Shown here in pieces: positions 38,185 through 46,554 of a stretch of DNA of 64,000 nucleotides. The first letter of the stretch is position 1, and each line of letters starts with the position of its first letter. Source of the stretch: Hyphomicrobium sp. (lineage in GTDB: Bacteria; Pseudomonadota; Alphaproteobacteria; Rhizobiales; Hyphomicrobiaceae); NCBI RefSeq assembly GCF_009026145.1, contig NZ_WBUE01000001.1, positions 62,001-126,000 of the forward strand, in the 5' to 3' direction. The translations under genes were made by a program, and so were the position numbers. The notes under the pieces are model-generated. The model had not been told where the DNA came from. It saw nothing but the letters and a program-made list of their open reading frames with translations, and searched no databases.

Positions 38185-39333
38185 TTAGCGGCGCCCAGAA
38201 GCGCCGATCTCGCCCGCGAGGAAGGCACGCACCTTGTCGGCCGGCACGTCGCGGGCAATGAACGCCTCGCCGATATCGCGCGCGAGGATGAAAGTGAGCT
38301 TGCCCTGACGCACCTTCTTGTCCTGCGCCATGAGCTTCATCAGCGTCTCGATATCCGGTTTCTCGCCCGGGATGTCGCCGATGCGCGTCGGCAGACCGAC
38401 GGCCGCAAAATGCGCACGGACGCGGTCGGCGGCGGCCGCGTCACAATACCCAAGCGCGGCCGAGAAGCGGAACGCCAGGCACATGCCGATGGAGATCGCC
38501 TCGCCGTGCAGGAGGCGATCGGAGTACCCGCACCATGCCTCGAAGGCGTGCCCGAAGGTGTGCCCGAGATTGAGCAGCGCGCGCTCGCCCTGCTCGGTTT
38601 CGTCGCGGCCAACGATGTCCGCCTTGGCCCGGACGCTCGTTTCGACCGCGCGTGTCAGCACCTCCGCCTCCAGCGCGAACACGGATGGATGGTGGCGCTC
38701 TAGCCAGGCGAAGAAGGGCGCGTCGCCGAGCAGGCCGTACTTGGCGACCTCGGCGTAGCCGGCGCGCAGCTCGCGCTCGGGCAGCGTGCGCAGCGTGTCC
38801 GTGTCGGCGAGCACTAGGCCCGGCTGATGGAAGGCGCCGATGAGATTCTTGCCTTGTGGGGTGTCGATGCCCGTCTTGCCGCCAACGGAGGAGTCCACCT
38901 GCGCCAGCAGCGAGGTTGGGATCTGCACGAAGCGCACGCCGCGCCGCAGGATCGCCGCCGCGAAGCCGGCCAGGTCGCCAATGACGCCGCCACCCAGCGC
39001 GACGACGAGATCGCCACGTTCCAGCCCCAGCTCGAGCAGGCGCTCGCACAGCGGCTCCAGCTGGCGAAAGCTCTTCGTCGCCTCCCCTGGCGGGAGGGTG
39101 ATGGATCCGACCAGCCGACCGCTCTCACCGAGCGCGGCTTCCAGCGCGCCCAGATGGAAGCGGGCGACGTTCTCGTCCGTGACGATGGCACAGCGGGCCG
39201 TGCCGAGGCGCGCGCCGATCAACGCGCCGGCGCGTCCGATGAGGCCCGGCCCGATCAAAACCTCGTAGGCGCGGCTTCCCAGCGGCACGTTGACGGTGCG
39301 CACCTGCGCGAGACTCGCGGTCACAGCGCTCAT
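38185..39333 (-). CDS. aroB: 3-dehydroquinate synthase
   Basis: Second enzyme of the shikimate pathway; converts DAHP to 3-dehydroquinate with NAD+ and Zn2+. 382 residues. GGGVIGDLAGFAAAILRRGV and PTSLLAQVDSSVGGKTGID are diagnostic, and the zinc histidines lie in LNLGHTFGHAFE and LLHGEAISIGM. The start overlaps the aroK stop by 4 nt, so the two are translated together. Confidence 0.97.
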   Translation of the reverse strand: MSAVTASLAQVRTVNVPLGSRAYEVLIGPGLIGRAGALIGARLGTARCAIVTDENVARFHLGALEAALGESGRLVGSITLPPGEATKSFRQLEPLCERLLELGLERGDLVVALGGGVIGDLAGFAAAILRRGVRFVQIPTSLLAQVDSSVGGKTGIDTPQGKNLIGAFHQPGLVLADTDTLRTLPERELRAGYAEVAKYGLLGDAPFFAWLERHHPSVFALEAEVLTRAVETSVRAKADIVGRDETEQGERALLNLGHTFGHAFEAWCGYSDRLLHGEAISIGMCLAFRFSAALGYCDAAAADRVRAHFAAVGLPTRIGDIPGEKPDIETLMKLMAQDKKVRQGKLTFILARDIGEAFIARDVPADKVRAFLAGEIGASGRR

Positions 39334-39908
39334 CGGGCGAGCTCCGGCGGCGCGGCGAGCGCCTGGCCCAGGCTCTCGATGATCTCACCGACGATCATTT
39401 CATGCGGCACGTCGCGGCTCTCCACTGTGATGTCGGCCTGGCCATAGATGGGATAGCGCGTCGCCATGAGATTCTGCAGCACCGCCTCGGGGTCGCCGGC
39501 CTTGAGCAACGGGCGGTTGCCGCGCTTGCCGACGCGGCGCACCAATAGCGGCAGCTCCGCTTTCAGCCATACCGACACACCGCTCTCGGCAATGGCAGCG
39601 CGCGTTTCCTCGTTCATGAATGCGCCTCCCCCGGTCGCCAGCACCTGCGGGCCCGAGCGCAGCAGCCGGGCGAGCACCTTACGCTCCCCCTCGCGGAAAT
39701 ACGGCTCCCCGTGGTCGGCGAAGATATCCTCGATGCTCTTGCCGGCTGCCTTCTCGATCTCCTCGTCGGCATCGACGAACGGCAACGAGAGCTTCGCCGC
39801 CAGCCGCCGCCCGATCGCCGACTTGCCGCAGCCCATCAGTCCGACGAGCACCACCGATCGCTGCCCGAGGGCAGCGCGGATCGCCTGCAGCGATGGCGCG
39901 TCTGACAT
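39330..39908 (-). CDS. aroK: Shikimate kinase
   Basis: Phosphorylates shikimate with ATP, 192 residues. Walker A GLMGCGKS is at residues 23-30. LPFVDADEEIEKAAGKSIED carries the shikimate-binding Asp, and VLATGGGAF is the GGGA motif. Paired with aroB by a 4-nt overlap, as in most Hyphomicrobiales. The short N-terminal extension before the P-loop is common in this group. Confidence 0.96.
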   Translation of the reverse strand: MSDAPSLQAIRAALGQRSVVLVGLMGCGKSAIGRRLAAKLSLPFVDADEEIEKAAGKSIEDIFADHGEPYFREGERKVLARLLRSGPQVLATGGGAFMNEETRAAIAESGVSVWLKAELPLLVRRVGKRGNRPLLKAGDPEAVLQNLMATRYPIYGQADITVESRDVPHEMIVGEIIESLGQALAAPPELAR

Positions 39909-40106
39909 CTACTTTCTCTTCCGGTCGCAGCCGAATCGACGGATGACCGATAATCTGGCTCCCCGTCGCCCACAGCCTGCATCCTGGCCATCGGCGGCGA
40001 GAATTGCCCGCGTCGTCTGCGCCGCCTACTTTGGATCAGCGCAGAGTGCAAGTCATAATGGCGCCAACTTGCGAAGTGACCAAAGCCGAGGGGGACGGGA
40101 TAGCCA

Positions 40107-40253
40107 ATGCCTAGCTTGTTCCGGTTTCTGTTCATCGTTGGCACCGCCGGCGCCATCATTACCGGCACGCTTTATGTTCTTGCCACCAAATTCGAGCCCG
40201 AGCCGCGGACCGTCACCAAGCCTGTTCCCGGCGTAAAGGTGCGTACAGAGTGA
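40107..40253 (+). CDS. Small single-pass membrane protein, 48 aa
   Basis: ATG at 40107 encodes 48 residues. A hydrophobic segment (FRFLFIVGTAGAIITGTLYV, about residues 5-24) is followed by a charged Pro-rich tail (FEPEPRTVTKPVPGVKVRTE). GGGGGACGGG lies upstream as a possible ribosome site. Predicted inner-membrane protein with a short soluble tail. Similar tiny membrane proteins occur between aroK and xerD in related bacteria as I recall them. It ends 12 nt before the next gene, suggesting an operon. Confidence 0.65.
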   Translation: MPSLFRFLFIVGTAGAIITGTLYVLATKFEPEPRTVTKPVPGVKVRTE

Positions 40254-40265
40254 TCCCCCGCCGCC

Positions 40266-42056
40266 ATGCGCAAGCGCCTCCCCTTAGCAGCCCTGGCCGC
40301 CCCAGCCCTCGGTCTATTGAGCATCGGGCTGCTCGCCGACGTCGCTACAGCGCAGGACTGGAGCCCGTTCGATCCCTTCAAGAACCCGGCCCGGGGGCCG
40401 GCGCGGCAAGCCCCCACGCAGGAGCGGGCGCCTGGCTCGCCCGCCGGGGGGACCGACGGCGTCATCCGCCCGCTCGGGGATAGTGCCAGCAGCGCCGTCG
40501 AACGTGGCGACCTCGCCCCCGTCATGGCTGATGACGGCTCCGGGCTCCCCTATGAGCTCTGGCGGGGCCTCGACGTCCGCACCCTCGAGCGTCTCATCTC
40601 CGAGATCGATATTCCGCCGCGCTCCTCGGCACTGCATCAGTTGTGGCTGCGCCTCATAACGTCGAACGTGACGCCGCCCGAGGGCGGCGTCACCGACCAG
40701 CAGTTTCTCGCCCTCCGCCTCGAGGTTCTTTACCGCTCGGGTTTGCTCGAGGATGCCGCGCGTGCACTCTCGGCCATGCCGGCGGGCGATGCCACCGTCG
40801 CCATCCTCGCCGCTCGCAACGAGATCGGGCTCGGCGCTCAGGATCGCGGATGCGAGACGATGAAGGCCGGTGGCGGCGCGCCGGCGCAGCTTCCGCAACC
40901 GGTCAAGGCCGACGCCGCGCTCATCTCCGGCTTCTGCGCGGCCGTTGCCGGCGATGCTGCGGGCGCCGGACTGGCCGCCGAGCTGGCGCGCGAAGCGGGT
41001 GTCAAAGAACGCCCGGGGCTACAGGCGCTCGATGCCATGGCGATGGGCGTCAAGCCGCAACTCGCGCCCGACCAAGCCATCTCGCTGCTCGACTACCGGC
41101 TCATCGAGGCCGCGGGGGGCGCTGTCGATGCGGCGAACGTCCTGAAAAGGGCCGAGCCATCGCTGCTGGCGGCATTGGCGCTCGATGCGCAAGGCGATGC
41201 AGACGGGAAGCTGGCAGCCGCCGAGGCTGCCGTGCAAGTCAACGCCATCTCGGCGCAGCAGCTTGCCGAAATCTATCGCAGTCTGTCCGAGGCCGCAGCC
41301 GTCATCTCGGATGCCGCCGGCACCGATACGCCAAGGCGGCGCGCAGGGCTGTTCGTCGCCGCCGAGCGCGAGCGCACGCCGCAGAAAAAGGTGCGCCTCA
41401 TCCGCGCCTTCCTCGATGAGGCGCGGCGCGCCGGCTTCTACCTCACCGCCCTGCGCATGGCGGCGCCGGCTTCCGACACGATCGTCGCCGCACCAGAGAT
41501 CGGCTGGTACGCGGAAACCGGCGTCGAGGTGGCGCTGGCCGCGGGCAGCTACGCCAAGGCACGCGAGTGGACGGCATTCGGCTCGGCGAATAGGGCGGGC
41601 GACGGTGTTCTCGGTCACTGGCTGGCGCTGATCGATATCGCCGAGGGTTCGACGTCGACCCGCGAGGACGATCTGCGCCACGTCGAGGAGCTCGCCGTAC
41701 GCGGCCGCCTCGATGCTACGCTGCTGCATCGCCTGGCGACCGTCCTCGATGCACTGCACTATAGCGTGCCCATCCCGCTGTGGGAGGCGGCCAGCCGCAC
41801 GCCGCAGCCGGCCGGCGGCTATCTGCCGGAGACCGGCGTGCTCACCGAGCTGCAGGATGCGGCTAAGAAGCGCGAGTTCGGACGCACGGTGTTGCTCGCC
41901 ATGAGGACGCTGGGCCCCAACGGGGCCGAAGGCGCGCATATGATCGCCCTCGGTGATTCGATCCGCGCCTTGCGCCGTGCAGGACTCGAGGCGGATGCCC
42001 GCAACCTCGGCTTCGAAGCCTTGTTCGCCACCTGGCCGCGGGCGATCAGCAACTAG
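40266..42056 (+). CDS. Exported alpha-helical repeat protein of unknown function
   Basis: Protein of 596 residues with a signal peptide (cut after ADVATA). Then a Pro/Gly-rich linker, and a long helical region with Ala-rich units (LRLEVLYRSGLLEDAARALS, AAVAGDAAGAGLAAELAREA), which suggests a TPR-like or alpha-solenoid fold in the periplasm. I do not know its function; homologous long proteins occur near xerD in related genera. The TAG stop coincides with the first bases of a palindromic element (CTAG...), so the element may have replaced the native 3' end. It follows the 48-aa gene by 12 nt. Confidence 0.75.
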   Translation: MRKRLPLAALAAPALGLLSIGLLADVATAQDWSPFDPFKNPARGPARQAPTQERAPGSPAGGTDGVIRPLGDSASSAVERGDLAPVMADDGSGLPYELWRGLDVRTLERLISEIDIPPRSSALHQLWLRLITSNVTPPEGGVTDQQFLALRLEVLYRSGLLEDAARALSAMPAGDATVAILAARNEIGLGAQDRGCETMKAGGGAPAQLPQPVKADAALISGFCAAVAGDAAGAGLAAELAREAGVKERPGLQALDAMAMGVKPQLAPDQAISLLDYRLIEAAGGAVDAANVLKRAEPSLLAALALDAQGDADGKLAAAEAAVQVNAISAQQLAEIYRSLSEAAAVISDAAGTDTPRRRAGLFVAAERERTPQKKVRLIRAFLDEARRAGFYLTALRMAAPASDTIVAAPEIGWYAETGVEVALAAGSYAKAREWTAFGSANRAGDGVLGHWLALIDIAEGSTSTREDDLRHVEELAVRGRLDATLLHRLATVLDALHYSVPIPLWEAASRTPQPAGGYLPETGVLTELQDAAKKREFGRTVLLAMRTLGPNGAEGAHMIALGDSIRALRRAGLEADARNLGFEALFATWPRAISN

Positions 42057-42133
42057 TGTGATGATCGAGAAGTCCGCCCAGATCGCACTCGGCTGGGTGG
42101 GTGAGGCGGACTTCTCGATCTGAACCACACTAG
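42053..42133. repeat. Palindromic element A (MITE/REP-like)
   Basis: 81-bp imperfect inverted repeat with ends CTAGTGTG ... CACACTAG. The arms contain GATCGAGAAGTCCGCC and GGCGGACTTCTCGATC, a perfect 16-bp stem, with 3-nt asymmetry nearer the ends. The left CTAG supplies the stop codon of the upstream gene. A related element lies 13 bp further on. Confidence 0.8.
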
Positions 42134-42146
42134 AATCATAAAGTTG

Positions 42147-42223
42147 GCTAGTGTCCTGATCGCGAAATTCGTCTCAGTGTGCGGCAATGTCGGAACGAAT
42201 TTCGCGATCTGAAGGACACTAGC
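42147..42223. repeat. Palindromic element B (MITE/REP-like)
   Basis: 77-bp imperfect inverted repeat with ends GCTAGTGTCC ... GGACACTAGC. The arms contain GATCGCGAAATTCGT and ACGAATTTCGCGATC. It shares end sequence and layout with element A (TGATCG-GAA on the left; CGATCTGAA on the right), but stem bases differ in a compensated way. It ends 30 bp before xerD. Confidence 0.8.
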
Positions 42224-42253
42224 GCCGGCGCCCACCCGCCGGCCGAGGCGAGC

Positions 42254-43180
42254 ATGAGCGCAGCGCAGCGGCACATCGATGCGTTCTTAGAGATGCTCGG
42301 CATCGAGCGCGGAGCGTCTGCCAATACCATCGAGGCGTATCGGCGCGATCTGGCGCAATACAGCGCGTTCCTTACAGGGCGGCACACCGACCTCGTTGCC
42401 GCCCGAGCGAGCGACATTGCCGGCTGGCTCACCGCCGCTTCGACCGCCGGATTGAGCGCGGCGACGCGCGCCCGCGGCCTTTCCGCAGTGCGCCAACTCT
42501 ACAAGTTTCTTGTTGCCGAGGGCCACGTCGCCGCGGATCCGACGCACGGTCACGCTGGCCCGCGCAAGCAGCGCCCGCTGCCGAAGACGCTCAGCGTCGC
42601 CGAGGTCGATCGGCTGATCGCCGCGGCCGCACGCCGTGCCGAGACCGGCGAAGGCATCGAGCACCTGCGCGCGCTGCGGCTCTACTGTCTCATCGAGATG
42701 CTGTACGCCACCGGCATGCGCGTATCCGAGCTCGTCTCCCTGCCGCGCTCGGTGCTCGCGGGCGATGCGCGCGTGCTTACCATCAAGGGCAAGGGCGGCC
42801 GCGAGCGCCTCGTGCCGCTCAACGCCGCGGCGCGCTCAGCGCTCGACCGCTATCTCGCGGCAACGACGGGCGAGGGCCGCATCTCTACCACGTGGCTGTT
42901 TCCCTCCAAGAGCGCGCAGGGCCATCTCACCCGCCAGCGCTTCGCCCAGGACTTGAAGCTTGTCGCCGAGGAGGCCGGCCTCGATCCCGAGCGCGTCAGC
43001 CCGCACGTGCTGCGCCACGCCTTCGCCAGCCATTTGCTCGACCGCGGCGCCGACCTGCGCTCGGTGCAGCAGCTGCTCGGGCACGCCGACATCTCGACCA
43101 CCGAGATTTATACGCACGTGCTCGAGGAGCGGTTGAAGAAGCTCGTTCATGAGCACCACCCGCTGGCCAAGAAGCGCTGA
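42254..43180 (+). CDS. xerD: Site-specific tyrosine recombinase XerD
   Basis: Resolves chromosome dimers at dif together with XerC at division. 308 residues with the N-terminal SAM-like core-binding domain (residues 1-95) and catalytic domain. The active-site set is complete: R156 (ATGMRVSEL), K179, H251 and R254 ([10 protein letters not shown]), H277 ([10 protein letters not shown]) and Y286 (IYTHV). The ATG at 42254 is chosen; an upstream in-frame start at 42179 lies within palindromic element B. Next to aroK in conserved order. It could be XerC, but gene order favours XerD. Confidence 0.93.
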   Translation: MSAAQRHIDAFLEMLGIERGASANTIEAYRRDLAQYSAFLTGRHTDLVAARASDIAGWLTAASTAGLSAATRARGLSAVRQLYKFLVAEGHVAADPTHGHAGPRKQRPLPKTLSVAEVDRLIAAAARRAETGEGIEHLRALRLYCLIEMLYATGMRVSELVSLPRSVLAGDARVLTIKGKGGRERLVPLNAAARSALDRYLAATTGEGRISTTWLFPSKSAQGHLTRQRFAQDLKLVAEEAGLDPERVSPHVLRHAFASHLLDRGADLRSVQQLLGHADISTTEIYTHVLEERLKKLVHEHHPLAKKR

Positions 43181-43297
43181 GCCACGGCAAGCCACGTAAT
43201 GCCGCATTAAGACGCTCCTCAGCGTCGCCTTGACAGATCGGAAGCGGCGGCGCGATTGTCCGGGCCAATCCCCTGGAATTGCGACGCGAGGATCCCT

Positions 43298-44266
43298 TTG
43301 GAGCGTTCCCCCATCCGCACTTACCTCGATTTCGAGAAGCCGATCGCCGAGCTCGAAAGCAAGGTGGCCGAGCTGCGCGCGTTGGAAGGCGAGGACCGCC
43401 CCGTCTCAATCGCGGATGAGATCAAGAAGCTGGAGCAGAAGGCGCGCGCGGCCCTCGTCGACACCTATTCCAAGCTCACGCCCTGGCAGAAAACGCAGGT
43501 TGCACGCCACCCCGAGCGCCCGCACTGCCTCGACTTCGTGAACGCGCTTATCGAGGACTTCACGCCGCTGGCCGGCGACCGCTACTTTGCCGAGGACGAG
43601 GCCATCGTCGGCGGTCTCGGCCGCTTCCGTGGCCGCTCCGTCATGGTGATCGGCCATGAAAAAGGGTCGGACACCGAAAGCCGCATCCGCCACAACTTCG
43701 GCATGGCCAAGCCCGAAGGCTATCGCAAGGCCGTGCGCCTGATGCAGATGGCGGAGCAGTTCAATCTACCCATCATCACGCTTGTCGATACCGCCGGCGC
43801 CTATCCGGGCATCGGCGCCGAGGAGCGCGGCCAGGCGGAGGCCATCGCCCGCTCCACGGATTGCTGCCTGAACATCGGCGTGCCGCTGATTTCGGTGGTC
43901 ATCGGCGAGGGCGGCTCGGGCGGCGCCATCGCCATCGCCACGGCCAACCGCATCCTGATGCTGGAGCACGCGATCTATACGGTCGCCTCGCCGGAGGCCG
44001 CCGCCTCCATCCTCTGGCGCGATTCCGCCAAGGCGATCGATGCCGCCACCAACATGAAGATAACCGCCCAGGACCTCGACCAGCTGGGCGTCATCGACGT
44101 CATCATCACCGAGCCGGTGGGCGGCGCTCACCGCGACCGCGAATCAATTATGAAGGCGACGGGCGATGCCATCGCGCGGGCGTTGTCCGAGTTCGACGGC
44201 AAGACACCGGCCGAGATCCGGCGGCAGCGGCAGACGCGGTTCATGGAAATCGGCCAGGCGTTATAA
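43298..44266 (+). CDS. accA: Acetyl-CoA carboxylase carboxyltransferase subunit alpha
   Basis: Alpha subunit of the carboxyltransferase that makes malonyl-CoA for fatty acid synthesis. 322 residues. [20 protein letters not shown] starts the family pattern, and [20 protein letters not shown] and [13 protein letters not shown] are diagnostic. I chose the TTG at 43298, with GAGG about 6 nt upstream, because it gives [15 protein letters not shown]; an earlier TTG at 43256 would add 14 non-conserved residues. Confidence 0.94.
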   Translation: MERSPIRTYLDFEKPIAELESKVAELRALEGEDRPVSIADEIKKLEQKARAALVDTYSKLTPWQKTQVARHPERPHCLDFVNALIEDFTPLAGDRYFAEDEAIVGGLGRFRGRSVMVIGHEKGSDTESRIRHNFGMAKPEGYRKAVRLMQMAEQFNLPIITLVDTAGAYPGIGAEERGQAEAIARSTDCCLNIGVPLISVVIGEGGSGGAIAIATANRILMLEHAIYTVASPEAAASILWRDSAKAIDAATNMKITAQDLDQLGVIDVIITEPVGGAHRDRESIMKATGDAIARALSEFDGKTPAEIRRQRQTRFMEIGQAL

Positions 44267-44418
44267 GGGCTTACCCTCTTCGGCCTCCACTGAAAAAGCG
44301 GCTGCCGCCAAATTCCGGTCCAATCCTCGGGGTAGTTACCAAAAGTCCTCGCGGTACGTGCAAGTATCCGTTCCCGCTAAGAATCCCGTAACGTTAACCC
44401 ATTCTTAAGGTCTACAGC

Positions 44419-45462
44419 TTGATCGTTGGTCACCGTGCGCCAGGGGCACTGCGTATACGTTTGATCATCCTTGGCTCGAGCTTGAGAGCCCGCTTTCTCG
44501 CTGCCGTGGCGGTGACCGCTTGTGCCTGCGCGCTCGCCGGCTGCGGCGGCAGCGCCCCCACCATTCCCGCCGCCGAGCAGCCGCTGAGCAAGGAGACCAT
44601 GTCCATGCTCGGGCGCAAAGGCATGGACGCCGGCGCACCGATCTTCGTGCGCATCTTCAAGGAAGAGTCCGAGCTCGAGGTCTGGAAGGCGCGCGACGAC
44701 GGCCGCTTCTATCATTTCAAGACGTATCCGATCTGCAACTGGTCGGGGAACGTCGGGCCGAAGACGGCGCTCGGCGACAAGCAGGCACCGGAAGGGTTCT
44801 ATCGCGTCGGCGCCTCGCAGATGAACCCGAACTCCCAGTACTACCTTGCCTTCAACCTCGGCTACCCCAATGCCTATGACCGTGCGCTGCAGCGGACGGG
44901 CGATGCGCTGATGGTGCACGGCAAGTGCAAGTCGGTCGGCTGCTACGCGATGACCGACGCGCTGATGGAAGAGATCTATTCGCTGGCGCGCGAAGCTCTG
45001 AAGAACGGACAGTCGAGCTTCGAGGTGCACGCCTTTCCGTTCCGCATGACGGAAGCGAACATGGTGCGCTATCAGGGCGACCCGAATGTTCCGTTCTGGA
45101 AGACTCTGAAGCAGGGTTACGACTTCTTCGAGAAGTATCGCCTGCCGCCGACCGTTGCGGTGTGCGAGCGACGCTACGTCGTCAACGTCAAGATGCCAGC
45201 CAACGCGTCGATCCGCCCGGACGGTCGCTGCCCACGCTTCCAGCGTCCGACGTTCGAGCCGTTCTCGCCGAAGCCTTTCGAGCAGCAAATCGCCGAGGAG
45301 CGCATCACTGCCCCCGGGCCGAAGACGCGCCAGTTCGCCAACGTGGCGCCGCCACAGCCCTCGCCGGCGTCGGCGACCGCGCAGACCGCCTTCCAACCCT
45401 CCTACGGACTTGGCGCACCGATCGAGACGGGCAGCACGCCGGCACTTGGCCTCGCGCAGTAG
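44419..45462 (+). CDS. L,D-transpeptidase family lipoprotein (YafK-type), first of three
   Basis: Predicted peptidoglycan L,D-transpeptidase, 347 residues. A lipobox LAGC with C42 suggests a lipoprotein. The YkuD-type domain includes YPICNWSGNVGPKTALGDKQ and the active site VHGKCKSVGCYAMTD with H167 and nucleophile C175; the Ser-Val-Gly-Cys form is typical of the YafK branch. The Pro-rich C-terminal 100 residues are extra. The TTG start at 44419 has AAGG 8 nt upstream, but a TTG at 44482 is also possible. Followed by two paralogues in the same orientation. Confidence 0.85.
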   Translation: MIVGHRAPGALRIRLIILGSSLRARFLAAVAVTACACALAGCGGSAPTIPAAEQPLSKETMSMLGRKGMDAGAPIFVRIFKEESELEVWKARDDGRFYHFKTYPICNWSGNVGPKTALGDKQAPEGFYRVGASQMNPNSQYYLAFNLGYPNAYDRALQRTGDALMVHGKCKSVGCYAMTDALMEEIYSLAREALKNGQSSFEVHAFPFRMTEANMVRYQGDPNVPFWKTLKQGYDFFEKYRLPPTVAVCERRYVVNVKMPANASIRPDGRCPRFQRPTFEPFSPKPFEQQIAEERITAPGPKTRQFANVAPPQPSPASATAQTAFQPSYGLGAPIETGSTPALGLAQ

Positions 45463-45544
45463 TCATGCTTCTTCCTGACATTGCGCGGGCAAACGCGCAC
45501 ACGAGCACGTTGCGCGCGCGAACAAAGCCCGGCATGCTTGCCTG

Positions 45545-46393
45545 ATGGTTGCCCGCCACAGACGCCGCTGGCCCGTCGCGATCACGATCCTCGGCGTGCT
45601 CGCCGCCGTGGCCGGCCTCACCTATCTCTTCTGGCCGCAGATCTTCGCAATGATCGAAGACGAGCTGATCTATGCGCAGAAATCGAGCAACTGGGCCAGA
45701 TATTCGGCTGGAGAGTCGCTTCCCGGCACGCCCGACCTGAAAAATCTGCCGGCGCGACTCGCCAGCCGGAACCTCAAGCTCGGTGCGCCCGTTTTCATGC
45801 GCATTTTCAAGCGTGAATTCGAGCTGGAAATGTGGATGAAACGCGGCGATCGCTTCGAGCTGTTCGCCACCTATCCCATCTGCATGTGGTCGGGGAATTT
45901 GGGACCCAAGCTCAAGCAGGGGGATCGTCAGGCGCCGGAGGGCTTCTATACCGTGGATAGCGCGGCGCTCAATCCCAACAGCCAGTACCACCGCTCGTTC
46001 AATCTCGGTTTTCCCAACGCATTCGATCGCGCGCACGCGCGCACGGGATCGCTGCTGATGGTGCACGGCGACTGCCGCTCCATCGGCTGCTATGCCATGA
46101 CCGACCGCGTTATTGATGAAGTCTGGTCGATGTTGACTTCGGCCCTCGCTGGTGGCCAAAAGCGCGTACAGGTGCAGGTTTTCCCGTTCCGCATGACGGA
46201 GACAAATATGTCACGCCATGCAGCAAACCCAAACATCGGCTTTTGGCGGCAATTGCAGGCCGGACACGACGCCTTTGTGCGCGATCATGTCCCACCTCTC
46301 GTCCGCGTCTGCGATGGACGCTACGCAATTCGGCCTGCAACTGGGGACAGCGACGGCAGCGCGCCCATCGAAGTGAGCTGCCCTGCGACGTGA
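45545..46393 (+). CDS. L,D-transpeptidase (YafK-type), membrane-anchored, second of three
   Basis: Paralogue of the upstream gene, 282 residues. Residues 11-30 are a membrane anchor (VAITILGVLAAVAGLTYLFW). The catalytic domain keeps APVFMRIFKREFELEMW, YPICMWSGNLGPKLKQGDRQ and VHGDCRSIGCYAMTD with H174 and C182. It should act on periplasmic peptidoglycan or attach proteins to it. It lacks the long C-terminal tail of its neighbours, which may reflect a minimal form. Confidence 0.87.
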   Translation: MVARHRRRWPVAITILGVLAAVAGLTYLFWPQIFAMIEDELIYAQKSSNWARYSAGESLPGTPDLKNLPARLASRNLKLGAPVFMRIFKREFELEMWMKRGDRFELFATYPICMWSGNLGPKLKQGDRQAPEGFYTVDSAALNPNSQYHRSFNLGFPNAFDRAHARTGSLLMVHGDCRSIGCYAMTDRVIDEVWSMLTSALAGGQKRVQVQVFPFRMTETNMSRHAANPNIGFWRQLQAGHDAFVRDHVPPLVRVCDGRYAIRPATGDSDGSAPIEVSCPAT

Positions 46394-46554
46394 GTCGCAG
46401 TTGACATTCGCTGCTCAATTTTTCACCTGCCAAACCTTCGCCAGCTAGAAGAAGTAAGAGAGTTCAACATGCTAACACTTTCCGAAGCAATTCGCGCATG
46501 GCGCGAGCCCTTCGCCACCGGGGTGGTTGGCACGCGCTATGCAGAACCGGCGGC

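Noticed and set aside
42179-42253. Upstream start for xerD
   Set aside because: It begins inside palindromic element B, and the added residues do not resemble XerD.
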